The notes beneath the pieces were generated by a model. It worked only from the letters and a program-made list of their open reading frames with translations, was not told the origin of the DNA and did no database searches. Of a stretch of 64,000 bases of DNA, positions 42,234-51,922 are shown one piece after another. Origin of the DNA: Paenirhizobium daejeonense (lineage in GTDB: Bacteria > Pseudomonadota > Alphaproteobacteria > Rhizobiales > Rhizobiaceae); NCBI RefSeq assembly GCF_014280875.1, contig NZ_JACLAL010000001.1, positions 62,001 through 126,000 of the forward strand. Direction: 5' to 3'. How positions within the stretch are numbered: position 1 is the stretch's first letter; each line of letters opens with the position of its first letter. Both the position numbers and the translations under genes were made by a program.

Positions 42234-43265
42234 ATGCGTAAGCTCTTCTCCGATGGTTCGCCTTCCTTGGATATGTCGTCCGAACCTTTTCCTCGCATGG
42301 TTCTCGTCAATGGCGGTGCGGGTTTCCTGGGTTCGCATCTCTGCGAACGCCTGCTGGATGCCGGTCACAGCGTCATCTGTTGCGATGATTTCTCGACAGG
42401 GCGCCGGGAAAATATCCGGCACCTTCTGTCGAAACCGGGTTTCCGCGTCATGGAACACGACGTACGTGATCCCTATGACGTCGATGCCTCGCTGATATTC
42501 AACTTCGCCTCGCCGGCCTCGCCGCCGGACTACCAGCGCGACCCGGTCGGCACGTTGCTGACCGGCGTGCTCGGGGCGCTGAACGCGCTGGATCTTGCCC
42601 GACGCAACGGCGCGATCGTGGTGCAATCATCGACTTCCGAGGTCTATGGCGATCCGCTCCAGCATCCGCAGCAGGAAAGCTATTGCGGCAACGTCAATCC
42701 GATCGGGCCGCGAGGATGCTATGACGAGGGCAAGCGTTGCGCCGAGACGCTGTTCTTCGACTATCACCGCAAGTATGGCGTCGATATCAAGGTCGGCCGT
42801 ATCTTCAATACCTATGGACCGCGCATGCGCCTGGATGACGGGCGTGTCGTCTCGAACTTCATCGTTCAGGCGCTGCAGAACCAGGACATGACGATTTACG
42901 GCGATGGTCACCAGACCCGCTCGCTCTGCTACGTCGATGACCTGATCGAGGCCTTCATGCGCTTCTCCGGCGCCGGCACTAACTGCAACGGACCTATCAA
43001 TCTCGGCAATCCGGTCGAAATCCCGGTTCTCCAACTCGCCGAACTGATCCGCGACCTGACCAATTCCCGGTCGCGCATAGTGCATCTTGCAGCTGCTGTC
43101 GACGATCCGAAGCAGCGCCGCCCCGATATTTCCCGGGCGGCGGAAGAACTCGGCTGGCAGCCGCGCGTGTCCTTGAGGGACGGACTGGAAAAGACCATCC
43201 GTTACTTCGATGCCGTGATCGGCCAGGCCGCTACGGAAGGACGCGAACCCGCGGAGGCATTGTAA
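42234..43265 (+). CDS. UDP-glucuronate decarboxylase-like SDR epimerase/dehydratase
   Basis: An extended short-chain dehydrogenase of 343 residues. The NAD motif GGAGFLGSHLCERLL is near residue 25, the active-site Ser/Tyr/Lys are in SSTSEVYG and GPRGCYDEGKR, and FNTYGPRMRLDDGRVVSNF follows. This pattern is typical of UDP-glucuronate decarboxylase (UXS), which makes UDP-xylose; a related dTDP-glucose dehydratase activity is less likely. I start it at ATG 42234; an open frame extends further upstream without support. It is the first gene of the polysaccharide cluster, and galE starts one base after its stop. Confidence 0.85.
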   Translation: MRKLFSDGSPSLDMSSEPFPRMVLVNGGAGFLGSHLCERLLDAGHSVICCDDFSTGRRENIRHLLSKPGFRVMEHDVRDPYDVDASLIFNFASPASPPDYQRDPVGTLLTGVLGALNALDLARRNGAIVVQSSTSEVYGDPLQHPQQESYCGNVNPIGPRGCYDEGKRCAETLFFDYHRKYGVDIKVGRIFNTYGPRMRLDDGRVVSNFIVQALQNQDMTIYGDGHQTRSLCYVDDLIEAFMRFSGAGTNCNGPINLGNPVEIPVLQLAELIRDLTNSRSRIVHLAAAVDDPKQRRPDISRAAEELGWQPRVSLRDGLEKTIRYFDAVIGQAATEGREPAEAL

Positions 43266-43266
43266 G

Positions 43267-44250
43267 ATGTCCCGCACCGTTCTCGTTACCGGAGGCGCCG
43301 GCTTCATCGGCAGCCATATCTGCAAGGCACTTTCCCATTCGGGTTTCATCCCTGTGGCCTACGACAACCTTTCCACCGGACACGCGGATGCGGTCCGGTG
43401 GGGACCGCTGATCGAGGCCGATATCGCGGATGGCGGTGCGTTGCGGGCGGCTTTCGACCGGTTCGCGCCGGACTGCGTGATCCACTGCGCTGCCAATGCC
43501 TATGTCGGGGAATCCGTCACCAACCCGCAAAAATACTACCGTAACAATGTGGCGGCGGGCCTCAGCCTGCTCGATGCCTGCCTCGCGGCAGGCATCGGCA
43601 GGATCGTATTTTCCAGCAGCTGCGCGACATACGGCATTCCCGAGCAGCTGCCGATCCGCGAAGACAGCGTGCAGGAGCCGGTCAACCCTTATGGCCGCAC
43701 CAAGCTGATCTTCGAAATGGCGCTCGATGACTATGCGCAGGCCTATGGTCTGAACTTTGTCGCCCTGCGTTACTTTAACGCTGCGGGTGCCGATCCCGAC
43801 GGCGAGCTTTCCGAACGGCATGAGCCGGAGACGCATCTCATTCCGCGGGCGCTGCTCGCAGCTGCCGGCCAGCTCGATCGGCTGGAGATCTTCGGTCAGG
43901 ACTACCCGACCGACGACGGCACCTGCATTCGTGACTATATCCATGTCAGCGATCTGGCCGATGCCCATGTCGCCGCCGTCCGGCATCTGGCGAATGGTGG
44001 CGACACGCTGCGCCTCAATCTCGGTTCCGGCCAGGGCACCTCGATCGATGAGGTCCTGCAGGCAATCGACCGGGTTACTGGTCGGCGGGTTCCGGTCATC
44101 TTCAAGCCGCGCCGTCCCGGCGATCCGCCGGTGCTCTTCGCGGATACCGCGAGCGCACGCATCAAACTCGGCTTTGTGCCGCGCCTTTCGGATATCGACA
44201 CGATCATCCGCACGGCAAGCCCCAGCTTCGGTCTGGAGGTTGTTCGATGA
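43267..44250 (+). CDS. galE: UDP-glucose 4-epimerase
   Basis: A 327-residue GalE/ExoB-type epimerase that interconverts UDP-glucose and UDP-galactose. The NAD motif GGAGFIGSHICKAL is at the N-terminus, active-site Ser is in SSSCATYG and Tyr-Lys in NPYGRTK, then YFNAAGADPDGELSERHEPETHLIP and GTCIRDYIHVSDLADAH follow. It overlaps the glycosyltransferase gene by ATGA, so production is coupled. It supplies nucleotide sugar for the neighbouring synthase. The rest of the genome may have another galE. Confidence 0.93.
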   Translation: MSRTVLVTGGAGFIGSHICKALSHSGFIPVAYDNLSTGHADAVRWGPLIEADIADGGALRAAFDRFAPDCVIHCAANAYVGESVTNPQKYYRNNVAAGLSLLDACLAAGIGRIVFSSSCATYGIPEQLPIREDSVQEPVNPYGRTKLIFEMALDDYAQAYGLNFVALRYFNAAGADPDGELSERHEPETHLIPRALLAAAGQLDRLEIFGQDYPTDDGTCIRDYIHVSDLADAHVAAVRHLANGGDTLRLNLGSGQGTSIDEVLQAIDRVTGRRVPVIFKPRRPGDPPVLFADTASARIKLGFVPRLSDIDTIIRTASPSFGLEVVR

Positions 44251-46124
44251 GCGTGGTCCCGAGAATTGGCTCAAGTGTTGCCCGGAAGGAAGCTCGCAGC
44301 CAGATGATGGAGCCGGTGTTCGCTGGGCGCTCCTGGCTCGTCTACCTTTTCGGCATGCTCTGCTGGTTCGGGGCGCTCGCCAATTTCTGGATCTGGTGGT
44401 TCGATCCGTCGCATGTCATCGGTTGGCTGCCATTTGCCCTGATCACGCTCGTCATGGCCTGGATATCGCTCATCCCTGCCTATTTCATCCTGATCTTCTT
44501 CAATGCGAAGCGCATGCGGCGCTCGGTACCTCTGCCAAGCGGTCGCGTCGCCATGGTCGTAACCAAGGCTCCGTCGGAACCTTTCGAGGTCGTGCGCAAG
44601 ACGCTTTCCGCCATGCTGTCGCAGCGCGGCCTCGATTTCGACATCTGGCTGGCCGACGAGGATCCGGAGGCCGAAACCAGACGCTGGTGCGGGGAACACG
44701 GGATATTCATCTCTACCCGCAAGGGCGTTGCCGAATACCACCGCGCCGAATGGCCACGTCGCACGCGCTGCAAGGAAGGCAATCTCGCCTATTTCTATGA
44801 TCGTTACGGCTATGAGCGTTACGATTTCGTCGCGCAGTTCGATGCCGATCATGTGCCTGACCCAGACTACCTGCAGGAGGTGATCCGTCCCTTCTCTGAT
44901 CCGGCGGTCGGTTATGTTTCCGCACCGAGCATCTGCGACGCCAATGCCGCATCGAGCTGGGCTGCGCGCGGACGGCTCTATGCCGAAGCGAGCCTGCATG
45001 GCGCCTTGCAGGTGGGCTACAACAATGGCTGGGCGCCGCTCTGCATCGGTTCGCACTATGCGGTGCGCACGAAGGCGCTGCGTGAGATCGGTGGCCTCGG
45101 CCCGGAACTGGCCGAGGACCATTCGACCACGCTGATGATGAATGCCGGCGGCTGGAGCGGCGTGCATGCGATCGATGCGATCGCCCATGGCGACGGGCCG
45201 GAAACCTTCGCCGATCTTTGCGTTCAGGAATTCCAGTGGTCCCGCAGCCTCACGACGCTCCTGCTGCAGTATTCCGCACCCATGGTCCGCAAGCTGCCGC
45301 CGCGGCTGAAGTTCCAGTTCATCTTCTCGCAGCTCTGGTATCCGCTGTTTTCCGGCTTCATGGCGCTGATGTTTGCGATGCCGCTGGTGGCGCTCCTGAC
45401 CGGCAAGGTCTTCGTCAACGTCAGCTATCCGGATTTTCTCATTCATTTCGCACCGGTTTCCCTGGTGCTGATCGGTCTCGCCATCTTCTGGAGGCGAAGC
45501 GGGACCTACCGCCCCCATGATGCCAAGCTGTTCGGCTGGGAAGGTATCGCGTTCATCCTGTTGCGCTGGCCGTGGTCGCTTGCCGGAACCTTGCTCGCCG
45601 TTCGCGATCGCATCACCCGCAGCTTCGTCGATTTCCGCATCACGCCCAAGGGCAAGCAGGAAGTGCGGCTGCTGCCGGTTCGCATTCTCATGCCGTATGC
45701 CGTGCTGGCCGGCTTTTCGGCGGCCGCCATGGCGTTTGCACCGGGTGAAGGTGCTGCGCGCGGTTTCTACATCTTCGTCTGCGTCAATGCGGCGGTCTAT
45801 GCGATGGCTGCTGGCCTGATCGTTACGCGACACGCCTTCGAGAACGGCTTCCGCGCTGTAACCCGCTCCCGTGGCATCGGGCTCGTTTTGGCGAGTTGCG
45901 TGCTTGTGGTCGGCGTCAGCGGTGCTGAGCTTGGCCAGCATGGTGTTGGGTCGCTCGAGGCTCTGGCCCATGGGCAGAATGTTTTCAGTGTCACCAAGAC
46001 CCAGTTCACGGTTGCCGGCGCCGGCTTCGGCGGCAAGACGAAAACGGTGAAATTCCATCTGCGCTGGAACGGTTTCGGCGCTGCTCAGCCGGAAAGTACG
46101 CATGCAATTGAACCCAATGCGTAG
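44247..46124 (+). CDS. Membrane-embedded GT2 family polysaccharide synthase
   Basis: A 625-residue processive-type glycosyltransferase of the cellulose/curdlan synthase group. Two N-terminal membrane segments, a cytoplasmic GT2 domain (about 95-340) and five or so C-terminal segments are visible. Catalytic motifs are WLADEDPE, FDADHVPD and LAEDHS (TED-like). The acceptor-binding motif, normally QxxRW, reads QEFQWSRSL, with Gln in place of the usual Arg. It overlaps galE. It likely makes and threads a beta-glycan through the inner membrane; the linkage type is not readable. No PilZ domain is seen, so any cyclic di-GMP control would be indirect. Confidence 0.88.
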   Translation: MSVVPRIGSSVARKEARSQMMEPVFAGRSWLVYLFGMLCWFGALANFWIWWFDPSHVIGWLPFALITLVMAWISLIPAYFILIFFNAKRMRRSVPLPSGRVAMVVTKAPSEPFEVVRKTLSAMLSQRGLDFDIWLADEDPEAETRRWCGEHGIFISTRKGVAEYHRAEWPRRTRCKEGNLAYFYDRYGYERYDFVAQFDADHVPDPDYLQEVIRPFSDPAVGYVSAPSICDANAASSWAARGRLYAEASLHGALQVGYNNGWAPLCIGSHYAVRTKALREIGGLGPELAEDHSTTLMMNAGGWSGVHAIDAIAHGDGPETFADLCVQEFQWSRSLTTLLLQYSAPMVRKLPPRLKFQFIFSQLWYPLFSGFMALMFAMPLVALLTGKVFVNVSYPDFLIHFAPVSLVLIGLAIFWRRSGTYRPHDAKLFGWEGIAFILLRWPWSLAGTLLAVRDRITRSFVDFRITPKGKQEVRLLPVRILMPYAVLAGFSAAAMAFAPGEGAARGFYIFVCVNAAVYAMAAGLIVTRHAFENGFRAVTRSRGIGLVLASCVLVVGVSGAELGQHGVGSLEALAHGQNVFSVTKTQFTVAGAGFGGKTKTVKFHLRWNGFGAAQPESTHAIEPNA

Positions 46125-46170
46125 CGCAGGGCCGGAGTGCCCGTGCGCATTTGTAGAAAGGGAGGGTACA

Positions 46171-46674
46171 ATGAAAAAATACCTGAGGACTGGTGGCATC
46201 GCATGCCTGGCGCTAGCCCTGTTCTTGCCGCCAGCCGCCTTTGCCACCAGCGCCACCTCGCAGAAGAAGGTCGAGCCGCTGAGCGCGGCCGAGTTGACCG
46301 CGATTTACAGCGGCAAGACCTGGGTGTGGGGCACAGGCGGAGGTCGCTTCGACGCCAAGGGGCGCCGTTTCGTCGCCTATACCGACGAGAAAGGCAAACA
46401 GTCCCTCGGCGAGGGCAGGTGGGTCGTCGATAACAACGGCAAGCTCTGCATCTTCGCCAAATGGACGGCAAGCGATGGTGCTGGCCGGGCGGCAACCTGT
46501 TTCGGTCACGTCAAGATAGGCGATACGATCTACCAGCGTCGCCATCCCTTTGGTCATTGGTATGTCTTCCGCCATGCATCGGAGCGGACCAGCGACGAGT
46601 TCCGCAGGCTGATTGCTGCCGACACGATCAGCAGCCGCGCGCTCGATCTCAAGAAAAACCTGGCGGCAAATTGA
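46171..46674 (+). CDS. DUF995-family secreted protein
   Basis: A 167-residue protein with a signal peptide (KYLRTGGIACLALALFLPPAAFA) and a DUF995-like core (GKTWVWGTGGGRF, GRWVVDNNGKLCIFAKW, CFGHVK, WYVFRH). Family members are found near rhizobial exopolysaccharide genes, with unknown function. The ATG at 46171 follows AGGGAGGG. It lies between the synthase and the GH26 hydrolase on the same strand, so a periplasmic role in the glycan pathway is probable. Confidence 0.82.
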   Translation: MKKYLRTGGIACLALALFLPPAAFATSATSQKKVEPLSAAELTAIYSGKTWVWGTGGGRFDAKGRRFVAYTDEKGKQSLGEGRWVVDNNGKLCIFAKWTASDGAGRAATCFGHVKIGDTIYQRRHPFGHWYVFRHASERTSDEFRRLIAADTISSRALDLKKNLAAN

Positions 46675-46693
46675 AGAAGGAAGGAGGAATGCG

Positions 46694-47653
46694 ATGAAAA
46701 ACATAAAGAGAAGAACCCTGCTGACAACGGCGGTCACGTCGTTGGTCGTCGCCGGTTCCTATCCACTGACACGAGCGCAGGGTATTGGCGGCCTTGCCAA
46801 TTCAACGGCCCAGACCATCCGGGACAAGAGGCCCGTCGTCCACGATGGTGGCATCCGCTTCGGCGCCTATGATCCGCACGGGGATTTCGCAAGCCAGCAC
46901 AACGTCTCGACGGAAGGGCTCTTCCTGCCGTGGGAAGACGTCGATCTCGACTCGCTGAAACTCGCCGATGCCTATGCGCTGGAGAGGAACCGCAACCTGC
47001 TCATCACCATCGAACCCTGGTCGTGGGATGTCAGCTGGCGCCTGACCTCGGGACAGTTGCGCGAAAAGGTGATGCGTGGCGACTACGACCTCAACATGCA
47101 GACCATCGCCGCCTTGATCGGCCAGATGAAGAGCCCGGTCATCGTGCGCTGGGGACAGGAAATGGAAGATACTTCGGGCCGCTTTTCATGGGCCGGGTGG
47201 GCGCCGCAGGATTACATCACCGCCTACAGGCGGATGATGGACATCCTGCGGCGGGAGGCCCCGAAGGCGGATCGCATGTGGTCGCCGAAGGGTTTGCCGA
47301 ACCTCACGCCCTACTATCCGGGAGACAACTATGTCGATCTGGTAGGTCTCTCTGTCTTCGGTCTCGAGGGATATGACGAGCGGGCCTATGGCGCGCCTCG
47401 TAACTTCCCACAGAGCCTGAAGCAGGGATACGATCTGGTGGAAGGCTTCGGCAAGCCGGTCTGGGTCGCAGAATTCGGCTACGAAGGAAGCGACAGCTAC
47501 ATCATGCCCTGGATGCAGGAGGCCACGCTCAAACGGGACGAATTCCCGGCACTTGTCGAGGTCGTCTACTTCAACGACCGAGATGTGCACGCATGGCCCT
47601 TCAACCTCGGCCGCCCCGACTGGCGCGTGCTCCGGGGCCAGGCGACCAACTGA
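46694..47653 (+). CDS. GH26-family secreted glycoside hydrolase
   Basis: A 319-residue protein with an N-terminal export signal (twin-Arg KRRTLL) and a GH26-type TIM-barrel. The likely acid/base is Glu156 in RWGQEMED and the nucleophile Glu260 in VAEFGYEGSD. GH26 includes beta-mannanases and mixed-linkage beta-glucanases (lichenases). In this cluster it probably trims the glycan made by the GT2 synthase, as BcsZ does for cellulose. The start 46694 follows AAGGAGG. A strong terminator lies 53 bases after its stop. Confidence 0.85.
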   Translation: MKNIKRRTLLTTAVTSLVVAGSYPLTRAQGIGGLANSTAQTIRDKRPVVHDGGIRFGAYDPHGDFASQHNVSTEGLFLPWEDVDLDSLKLADAYALERNRNLLITIEPWSWDVSWRLTSGQLREKVMRGDYDLNMQTIAALIGQMKSPVIVRWGQEMEDTSGRFSWAGWAPQDYITAYRRMMDILRREAPKADRMWSPKGLPNLTPYYPGDNYVDLVGLSVFGLEGYDERAYGAPRNFPQSLKQGYDLVEGFGKPVWVAEFGYEGSDSYIMPWMQEATLKRDEFPALVEVVYFNDRDVHAWPFNLGRPDWRVLRGQATN

Positions 47654-47706
47654 CCGAAAAACGCTTTCTGCTTGCCGTCGGGGGAATAAAGGGGGACGGT
47701 GAGTAA

Positions 47707-47743
47707 GGCCGGAGCAACTGCAGTGGTTGCTCCGGCCTGTTTG
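47707..47743 (+). terminator. Terminator of the polysaccharide cluster
   Basis: A perfect 12-bp stem (47707-47718 with 47726-47737) and a 7-base loop, followed by a T/G-rich stretch, 53 bases after the GH26 stop. Confidence 0.8.
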
Positions 47744-47903
47744 TGTTCTGGAATATTGTTTGTCGCTCATTCGCCTGCCGGAATAGTTCGAGGCATCGAC
47801 TTGCCTGCAAGTTGCCTATCGAGTAGCACCACCTTAAACGCGCTGGGCCTGAACGGGGCGAACCCGATACCCATTTTGAGCGGACATCGGAAGGTTGTGA
47901 CTG

Positions 47904-49010
47904 GTGAAGGTGCTACATTTCTTCAAGACCTACTGGCCGGACACTTTCGGCGGTGTTGAGCGAACGATCCATGCGTTGGCAAAAGGAGGTCTCGCTCACG
48001 GTATCGAAGCCAATGTATTGTCTCTCAGCCGTTCGCCGGTCGAAAACACCCGCGAGTTCGATGGTCATATGGCTTACAAAGCGAAGCTGGATCTCGAGTT
48101 CGCATCTACCGGCTTTTCGCGCGAGGCTTTTTCGAGGTTCCGTGAACTCAGCGCCAGCGCAGATGTGGTTCACTACCACTTCCCCTGGCCGTTCATGGAT
48201 GTCGTTCATCTGCTGTCGCCGCCGGGCAAACCGTCCGTCGTTACTTACCATTCGGACATCGTGAAGCAGAAGACATTGTTACGTCTCTATGCTCCGCTCA
48301 TGCATCGCTTCCTGTCAAATGTGGACAGGATAGTGGCTACGTCACCGAATTATCTCATGACGAGCGAGGTGCTTCAGAGACATCGTGAGAAGACGTCAGT
48401 TGTTCCGATCGGTCTCGACCCTGCCGACTATCCCCGGGCAAGCGAGGAGGAAAAGGCGAAATGGCGTAGCCGTTTTGCAAGGCCGTTCTTTTTGTTCGTG
48501 GGTGTCCTTCGTTATTATAAGGGACTTCATATCCTCCTTGATGCGGCGCGTGCCGTCGACGCCGATATCGTCATCGTCGGTGATGGTCCCACGCGGCAGG
48601 AACTGCAGGAAAAGGCCGGATCTGTCTCCTTAACGAACGTTCACTTCCTTGGAGCACTGCCGGATTCGGCGAAGGCCGCGTTGCTGGAGATCTGTCGTGG
48701 TTTTGTCTTTCCGTCCCACTTGCGGTCGGAAGCATACGGCCTCTCGCTTGTGGAAGCCGCGATGTTCGGCAAGCCGATGATCAGCTGCGAGATCGGGACG
48801 GGGACCAGTTTCGTCAATCAGGATGGTGAAACCGGAATAGTCGTTCCGCCCCAAGATCCGGCAGCTTTGGCGGCGGCAATGAATCGCTTGTTATTCGATG
48901 ACGTTTTCTGTCGTGCAGCGGGCTCCAAAGCGAGTGAACGGGCGCAAAGTGTCATGAGTGCTGCGAGCATGACGACCGCCTACGCCAATCTCTACAGGGA
49001 AATTGTGTAG
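47904..49010 (+). CDS. GT4-family glycosyltransferase
   Basis: A 368-residue GT-B fold glycosyltransferase. The N-terminal domain has the Gly-rich FGGVERTIHALAKGG and the C-terminal nucleotide-sugar domain has FVGVLRYYKGLHILLDA, IVGDGP and the EX7E-type PSHLRSEAYGLSLVEAAMFGKPMIS. The start is GTG at 47904. It is after the cluster terminator, so it has its own promoter or is read through. It probably adds a sugar to a lipid-linked or extracellular glycan. Confidence 0.88.
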   Translation: MKVLHFFKTYWPDTFGGVERTIHALAKGGLAHGIEANVLSLSRSPVENTREFDGHMAYKAKLDLEFASTGFSREAFSRFRELSASADVVHYHFPWPFMDVVHLLSPPGKPSVVTYHSDIVKQKTLLRLYAPLMHRFLSNVDRIVATSPNYLMTSEVLQRHREKTSVVPIGLDPADYPRASEEEKAKWRSRFARPFFLFVGVLRYYKGLHILLDAARAVDADIVIVGDGPTRQELQEKAGSVSLTNVHFLGALPDSAKAALLEICRGFVFPSHLRSEAYGLSLVEAAMFGKPMISCEIGTGTSFVNQDGETGIVVPPQDPAALAAAMNRLLFDDVFCRAAGSKASERAQSVMSAASMTTAYANLYREIV

Positions 49011-49241
49011 GCGTCCGTTTCAAGGCGCCGCGTTGCGCGAACAGGCGCTTTCGCTTGTGGCTCGCGACGTTATCGCGAGCCGCCATAAGGCATCGCCTTG
49101 CCTGCCAACTGAAGTACGCCCCGCTTGTATCGCGTGGGCATCACCTCGCGGCACAAGTTTTCGGCATCAGGTCGCCAATGATGCCAAAACGATATCCGGC
49201 GCGACTGGAAAATCAAGGAATTAAGGGCTTTTAGGGAGAAT

Positions 49242-49315
49242 TGGCTGGGGAACCTGGATTCGAACCAAGATCGACGGAGTCAGAGTCCGCTGTTCTACCA
49301 TTGAACTATTCCCCA
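49242..49315 (-). tRNA. tRNA-Gln (anticodon CTG)
   Basis: A complete 74-base cloverleaf on the minus strand. The 7-bp acceptor stem is perfect, the T-loop is TTCGAAT, the anticodon loop CTCTGAC gives anticodon CTG for Gln codon CAG, and the 3' CCA is encoded. Confidence 0.95.
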
Positions 49316-49566
49316 ACGGAGCGAAGCGCCTTGGGCGTCCGTCGGTGAGCGGGCTTATAACCAAAAAGATTGCTGCTTGCAAATACCCGTTTTGAAAAAA
49401 CTTTGCAAAAAAATGACATGAGCTCAGAGCGCGGGGGCAAGCTGTTCGAAACAGTGGTAAAAACAGTTTGGCTAATGGGCTGCTCGCTGATATCATTTTA
49501 CCAACGAAAATCGAAAAGACGCCTGCAGCATGACTTCGGCCAAGGTCGGAGCCTTTGCGCGGCGCG

Positions 49567-51165
49567 ATGGGCAAGACAGTGACAGACCCCGATCGCGGCC
49601 AGAGGCCGCCAAGCGAGGGGGCGTCGACGGGTAAGCGCAAAGGTGGGGGTTCCCGCCGGCGCGGCAAGGCCAAAAGGGGTGCAGCGCCGCAGGCGGGTGC
49701 TGTCTCTCAGGCTTTGGAGCATGCTGCGCATCAGGCGGCTGCTACGCGACGTTCCGATATCGACGCGGCCGATGGCCCCGTTCGCAAGCGCAAGAAGCGT
49801 CGGCGGAATCGTTCGGGCCATAAAGGGCCCGAGGCGATTGCAGCGCAAGTGGTCGAGAAAACCTCTTCCGACAAAAACACGACGCATGATGCACTCGCCG
49901 CCGATGGCCGTGCGGGCAAGAAGCGTCGTCGAAGCCGCAACCGTCGTGGTCCGCATGTGCGGCCGTTGGCTCCTGCCGGCGCGCAGCCGCAGGCCACGTC
50001 CGCCCGGCAGGCGACGCCGGAAGCGGCGCCTGCCCAGCCGCATCATCATCCCCGTCCGCATCACTCCGGCGATCACCACCATCACGGTAACCGTCGCAAT
50101 CCGCAGCACCAGACGGAACGAGGACGGGGAACGTCAGGCCATGAGCAATGGCCGGATGATCTCTACGCCGCGCTTGATCTCGGCACCAACAATTGCCGCC
50201 TGCTGATCGCCCAGCCCACCCGTCCGGGCCAGTTTCGCGTGGTCGATGCCTTCTCGCGCATCGTTCGTCTCGGGGAAGGGCTTGCGGCCAATGGTCGGCT
50301 TTCGGCTGAAGCTATGGACCGCGCCGTCGAGGCGCTGCGCGTCTGCGCGGGTAAACTTGCGGGCCGCCAGATCAGGCGGATGCGGCTGATTGCGACCGAA
50401 GCCTGCCGCGCTGCTGAAAATGGCGAGGAATTCCTGGCGCGCGTGACGGTCGAGACCGGGCTTGAGCTCGAAATCATCAACCGTGAGACGGAAGCGCGGC
50501 TTGCCGTATCCGGTTGCTCTTCTCTGGTCGGCCGCGAGGCGCGTTCGGTCGTACTCTTCGATATCGGCGGCGGCTCGTCCGAGATCGCGGTCATTCGCAT
50601 CGGTGAGAATCGTTCGAGCCGTCTGGCCAATCACATCACCCACTGGACATCGCTGCCCGTCGGCGTGGTTACCCTGTCTGAGCGTCATGGCGGCAAGGAT
50701 GTCACGCCTGTCGTCTTCGAGGCGATGATACAGGAAGTGCAGGGAATGCTGGAGCGGTTCGATTGCCCGCCGGCGTCGGGGTCGAATGCGGGTGAGGATG
50801 GTTTCCATTTGATCGGCACGTCCGGAACGGTGACGACGCTTGCCGGTGTCCATCTCGATCTTCCCCGTTACGACCGCCGCAAGGTGGATGGTCTGTGGCT
50901 TTCGGATGCCGAGGTTTCGGCCATGCAGGCAAAGCTTTTGTCATGGGACTATGCGGGACGCGCCGCCAACCCGTGCATTGGCCCGGACCGTGCCGATCTG
51001 GTGCTGGCCGGCTGCGCCATTCTGGAGGCGATCCGCCGTCGCTGGCCATCGAGCCGCATGCGCGTTGCCGACCGGGGCTTGAGGGAAGGACTGCTGACAG
51101 ACATGATGGCCGATGACGGAGTGTGGCGGCGAGGCCGTCCGCGCCGGCCCCATAAGGAGCGCTGA
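49567..51165 (+). CDS. Ppx/GppA-family phosphatase with basic N-terminal extension
   Basis: An exopolyphosphatase/pppGpp phosphatase family protein of about 532 residues. The ASKHA fold starts near residue 200 with [26 protein letters not shown] and [12 protein letters not shown] follow. The first 195 or so residues are unlike ordinary Ppx/GppA: Arg/Lys clusters ([26 protein letters not shown]), Ala/Gln/Pro stretches and a His-rich tract. These suggest nucleic acid or ribosome contact. The start is uncertain: ATG 49567 or TTG 49555. The rRNA methyltransferase rlmE begins 4 bases after it. Confidence 0.87.
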   Translation: MGKTVTDPDRGQRPPSEGASTGKRKGGGSRRRGKAKRGAAPQAGAVSQALEHAAHQAAATRRSDIDAADGPVRKRKKRRRNRSGHKGPEAIAAQVVEKTSSDKNTTHDALAADGRAGKKRRRSRNRRGPHVRPLAPAGAQPQATSARQATPEAAPAQPHHHPRPHHSGDHHHHGNRRNPQHQTERGRGTSGHEQWPDDLYAALDLGTNNCRLLIAQPTRPGQFRVVDAFSRIVRLGEGLAANGRLSAEAMDRAVEALRVCAGKLAGRQIRRMRLIATEACRAAENGEEFLARVTVETGLELEIINRETEARLAVSGCSSLVGREARSVVLFDIGGGSSEIAVIRIGENRSSRLANHITHWTSLPVGVVTLSERHGGKDVTPVVFEAMIQEVQGMLERFDCPPASGSNAGEDGFHLIGTSGTVTTLAGVHLDLPRYDRRKVDGLWLSDAEVSAMQAKLLSWDYAGRAANPCIGPDRADLVLAGCAILEAIRRRWPSSRMRVADRGLREGLLTDMMADDGVWRRGRPRRPHKER

Positions 51166-51169
51166 CGCA

Positions 51170-51913
51170 ATGACCAAACCACCCGTGGGCGGCAACCGTA
51201 CTGGCCGCAAGCTCGGCCAGAAGGTCAAGAAGGGCAAGCTCAAGGCCTCGTCCCGCCGCTGGCTCGAACGCCATATCAACGATCCCTATGTGCAGCGGGC
51301 GAAGCTGGAGGGTTACCGTGCGCGCGCCGCCTTCAAGCTGCTCGAGATTGACGAGAAGCACCAGATTCTCAAGGGCGCGAGGCGCGTTATCGACCTGGGT
51401 GCCGCTCCCGGAAGCTGGTCGCAGATTGCAGCCAACGTGACCGGTTCGACCGATGAGGACATCCGCGTCGCCGCGATCGACTTCCTTGAGATGGCGCCCC
51501 TTCCGGGTGTCAAGGTTCTGCAACTCGACTTTCTCGATCCCGATGCGCCGCAGAAGCTGATCGAAGCCGTTGGCGGCACACCCAACCTCGTCATCTCCGA
51601 CATGGCGGCCCCGACGACCGGCCACCAGAAGACGGACCATCTGCGCACCATGCATCTCTGCGAAGTCGCCGCCCATTTCGCCGTGGAGGTGCTGGCCGAA
51701 GGTGGCCATTTCCTGGCGAAGACCTTCCAGGGCGGCACGGAAAAGGAACTGCTCACCATGCTGAAGCAGAATTTCCGTCAGGTCGTTCATGTGAAGCCGG
51801 GGTCGTCGCGTGCCGAATCGGTGGAAATGTTCCTGCTGGCCAAGGGCTTCAAGGGGCGCCGCGCGTCCGAAACGCGGGATGCGGAAGACGAGACGGTTGA
51901 AGCCGAGGAATGA
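51170..51913 (+). CDS. rlmE: 23S rRNA (uridine-2'-O-)-methyltransferase
   Basis: A 247-residue RlmE/FtsJ-family SAM-dependent enzyme that methylates U2552 of 23S rRNA in the large subunit. The K-D-K-E catalytic set is present: [31 protein letters not shown] and [15 protein letters not shown]. The SAM motif is [13 protein letters not shown] near residue 80. The first 40 residues are basic. It starts 4 bases after the Ppx/GppA stop, so they are one operon, as in other alphaproteobacteria. Confidence 0.95.
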   Translation: MTKPPVGGNRTGRKLGQKVKKGKLKASSRRWLERHINDPYVQRAKLEGYRARAAFKLLEIDEKHQILKGARRVIDLGAAPGSWSQIAANVTGSTDEDIRVAAIDFLEMAPLPGVKVLQLDFLDPDAPQKLIEAVGGTPNLVISDMAAPTTGHQKTDHLRTMHLCEVAAHFAVEVLAEGGHFLAKTFQGGTEKELLTMLKQNFRQVVHVKPGSSRAESVEMFLLAKGFKGRRASETRDAEDETVEAEE

Positions 51914-51922
51914 GCCGCCGCC

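Noticed and set aside
44271-46256. 661-residue open frame opposite the GT2 synthase
   Set aside because: Shadow frame; the composition is typical of reverse-frame translation and no motif is seen.
47699-47959. 86-residue frame between GH26 and GT4
   Set aside because: Begins inside the terminator stem and runs into the GT4 gene; no ribosome-binding site.
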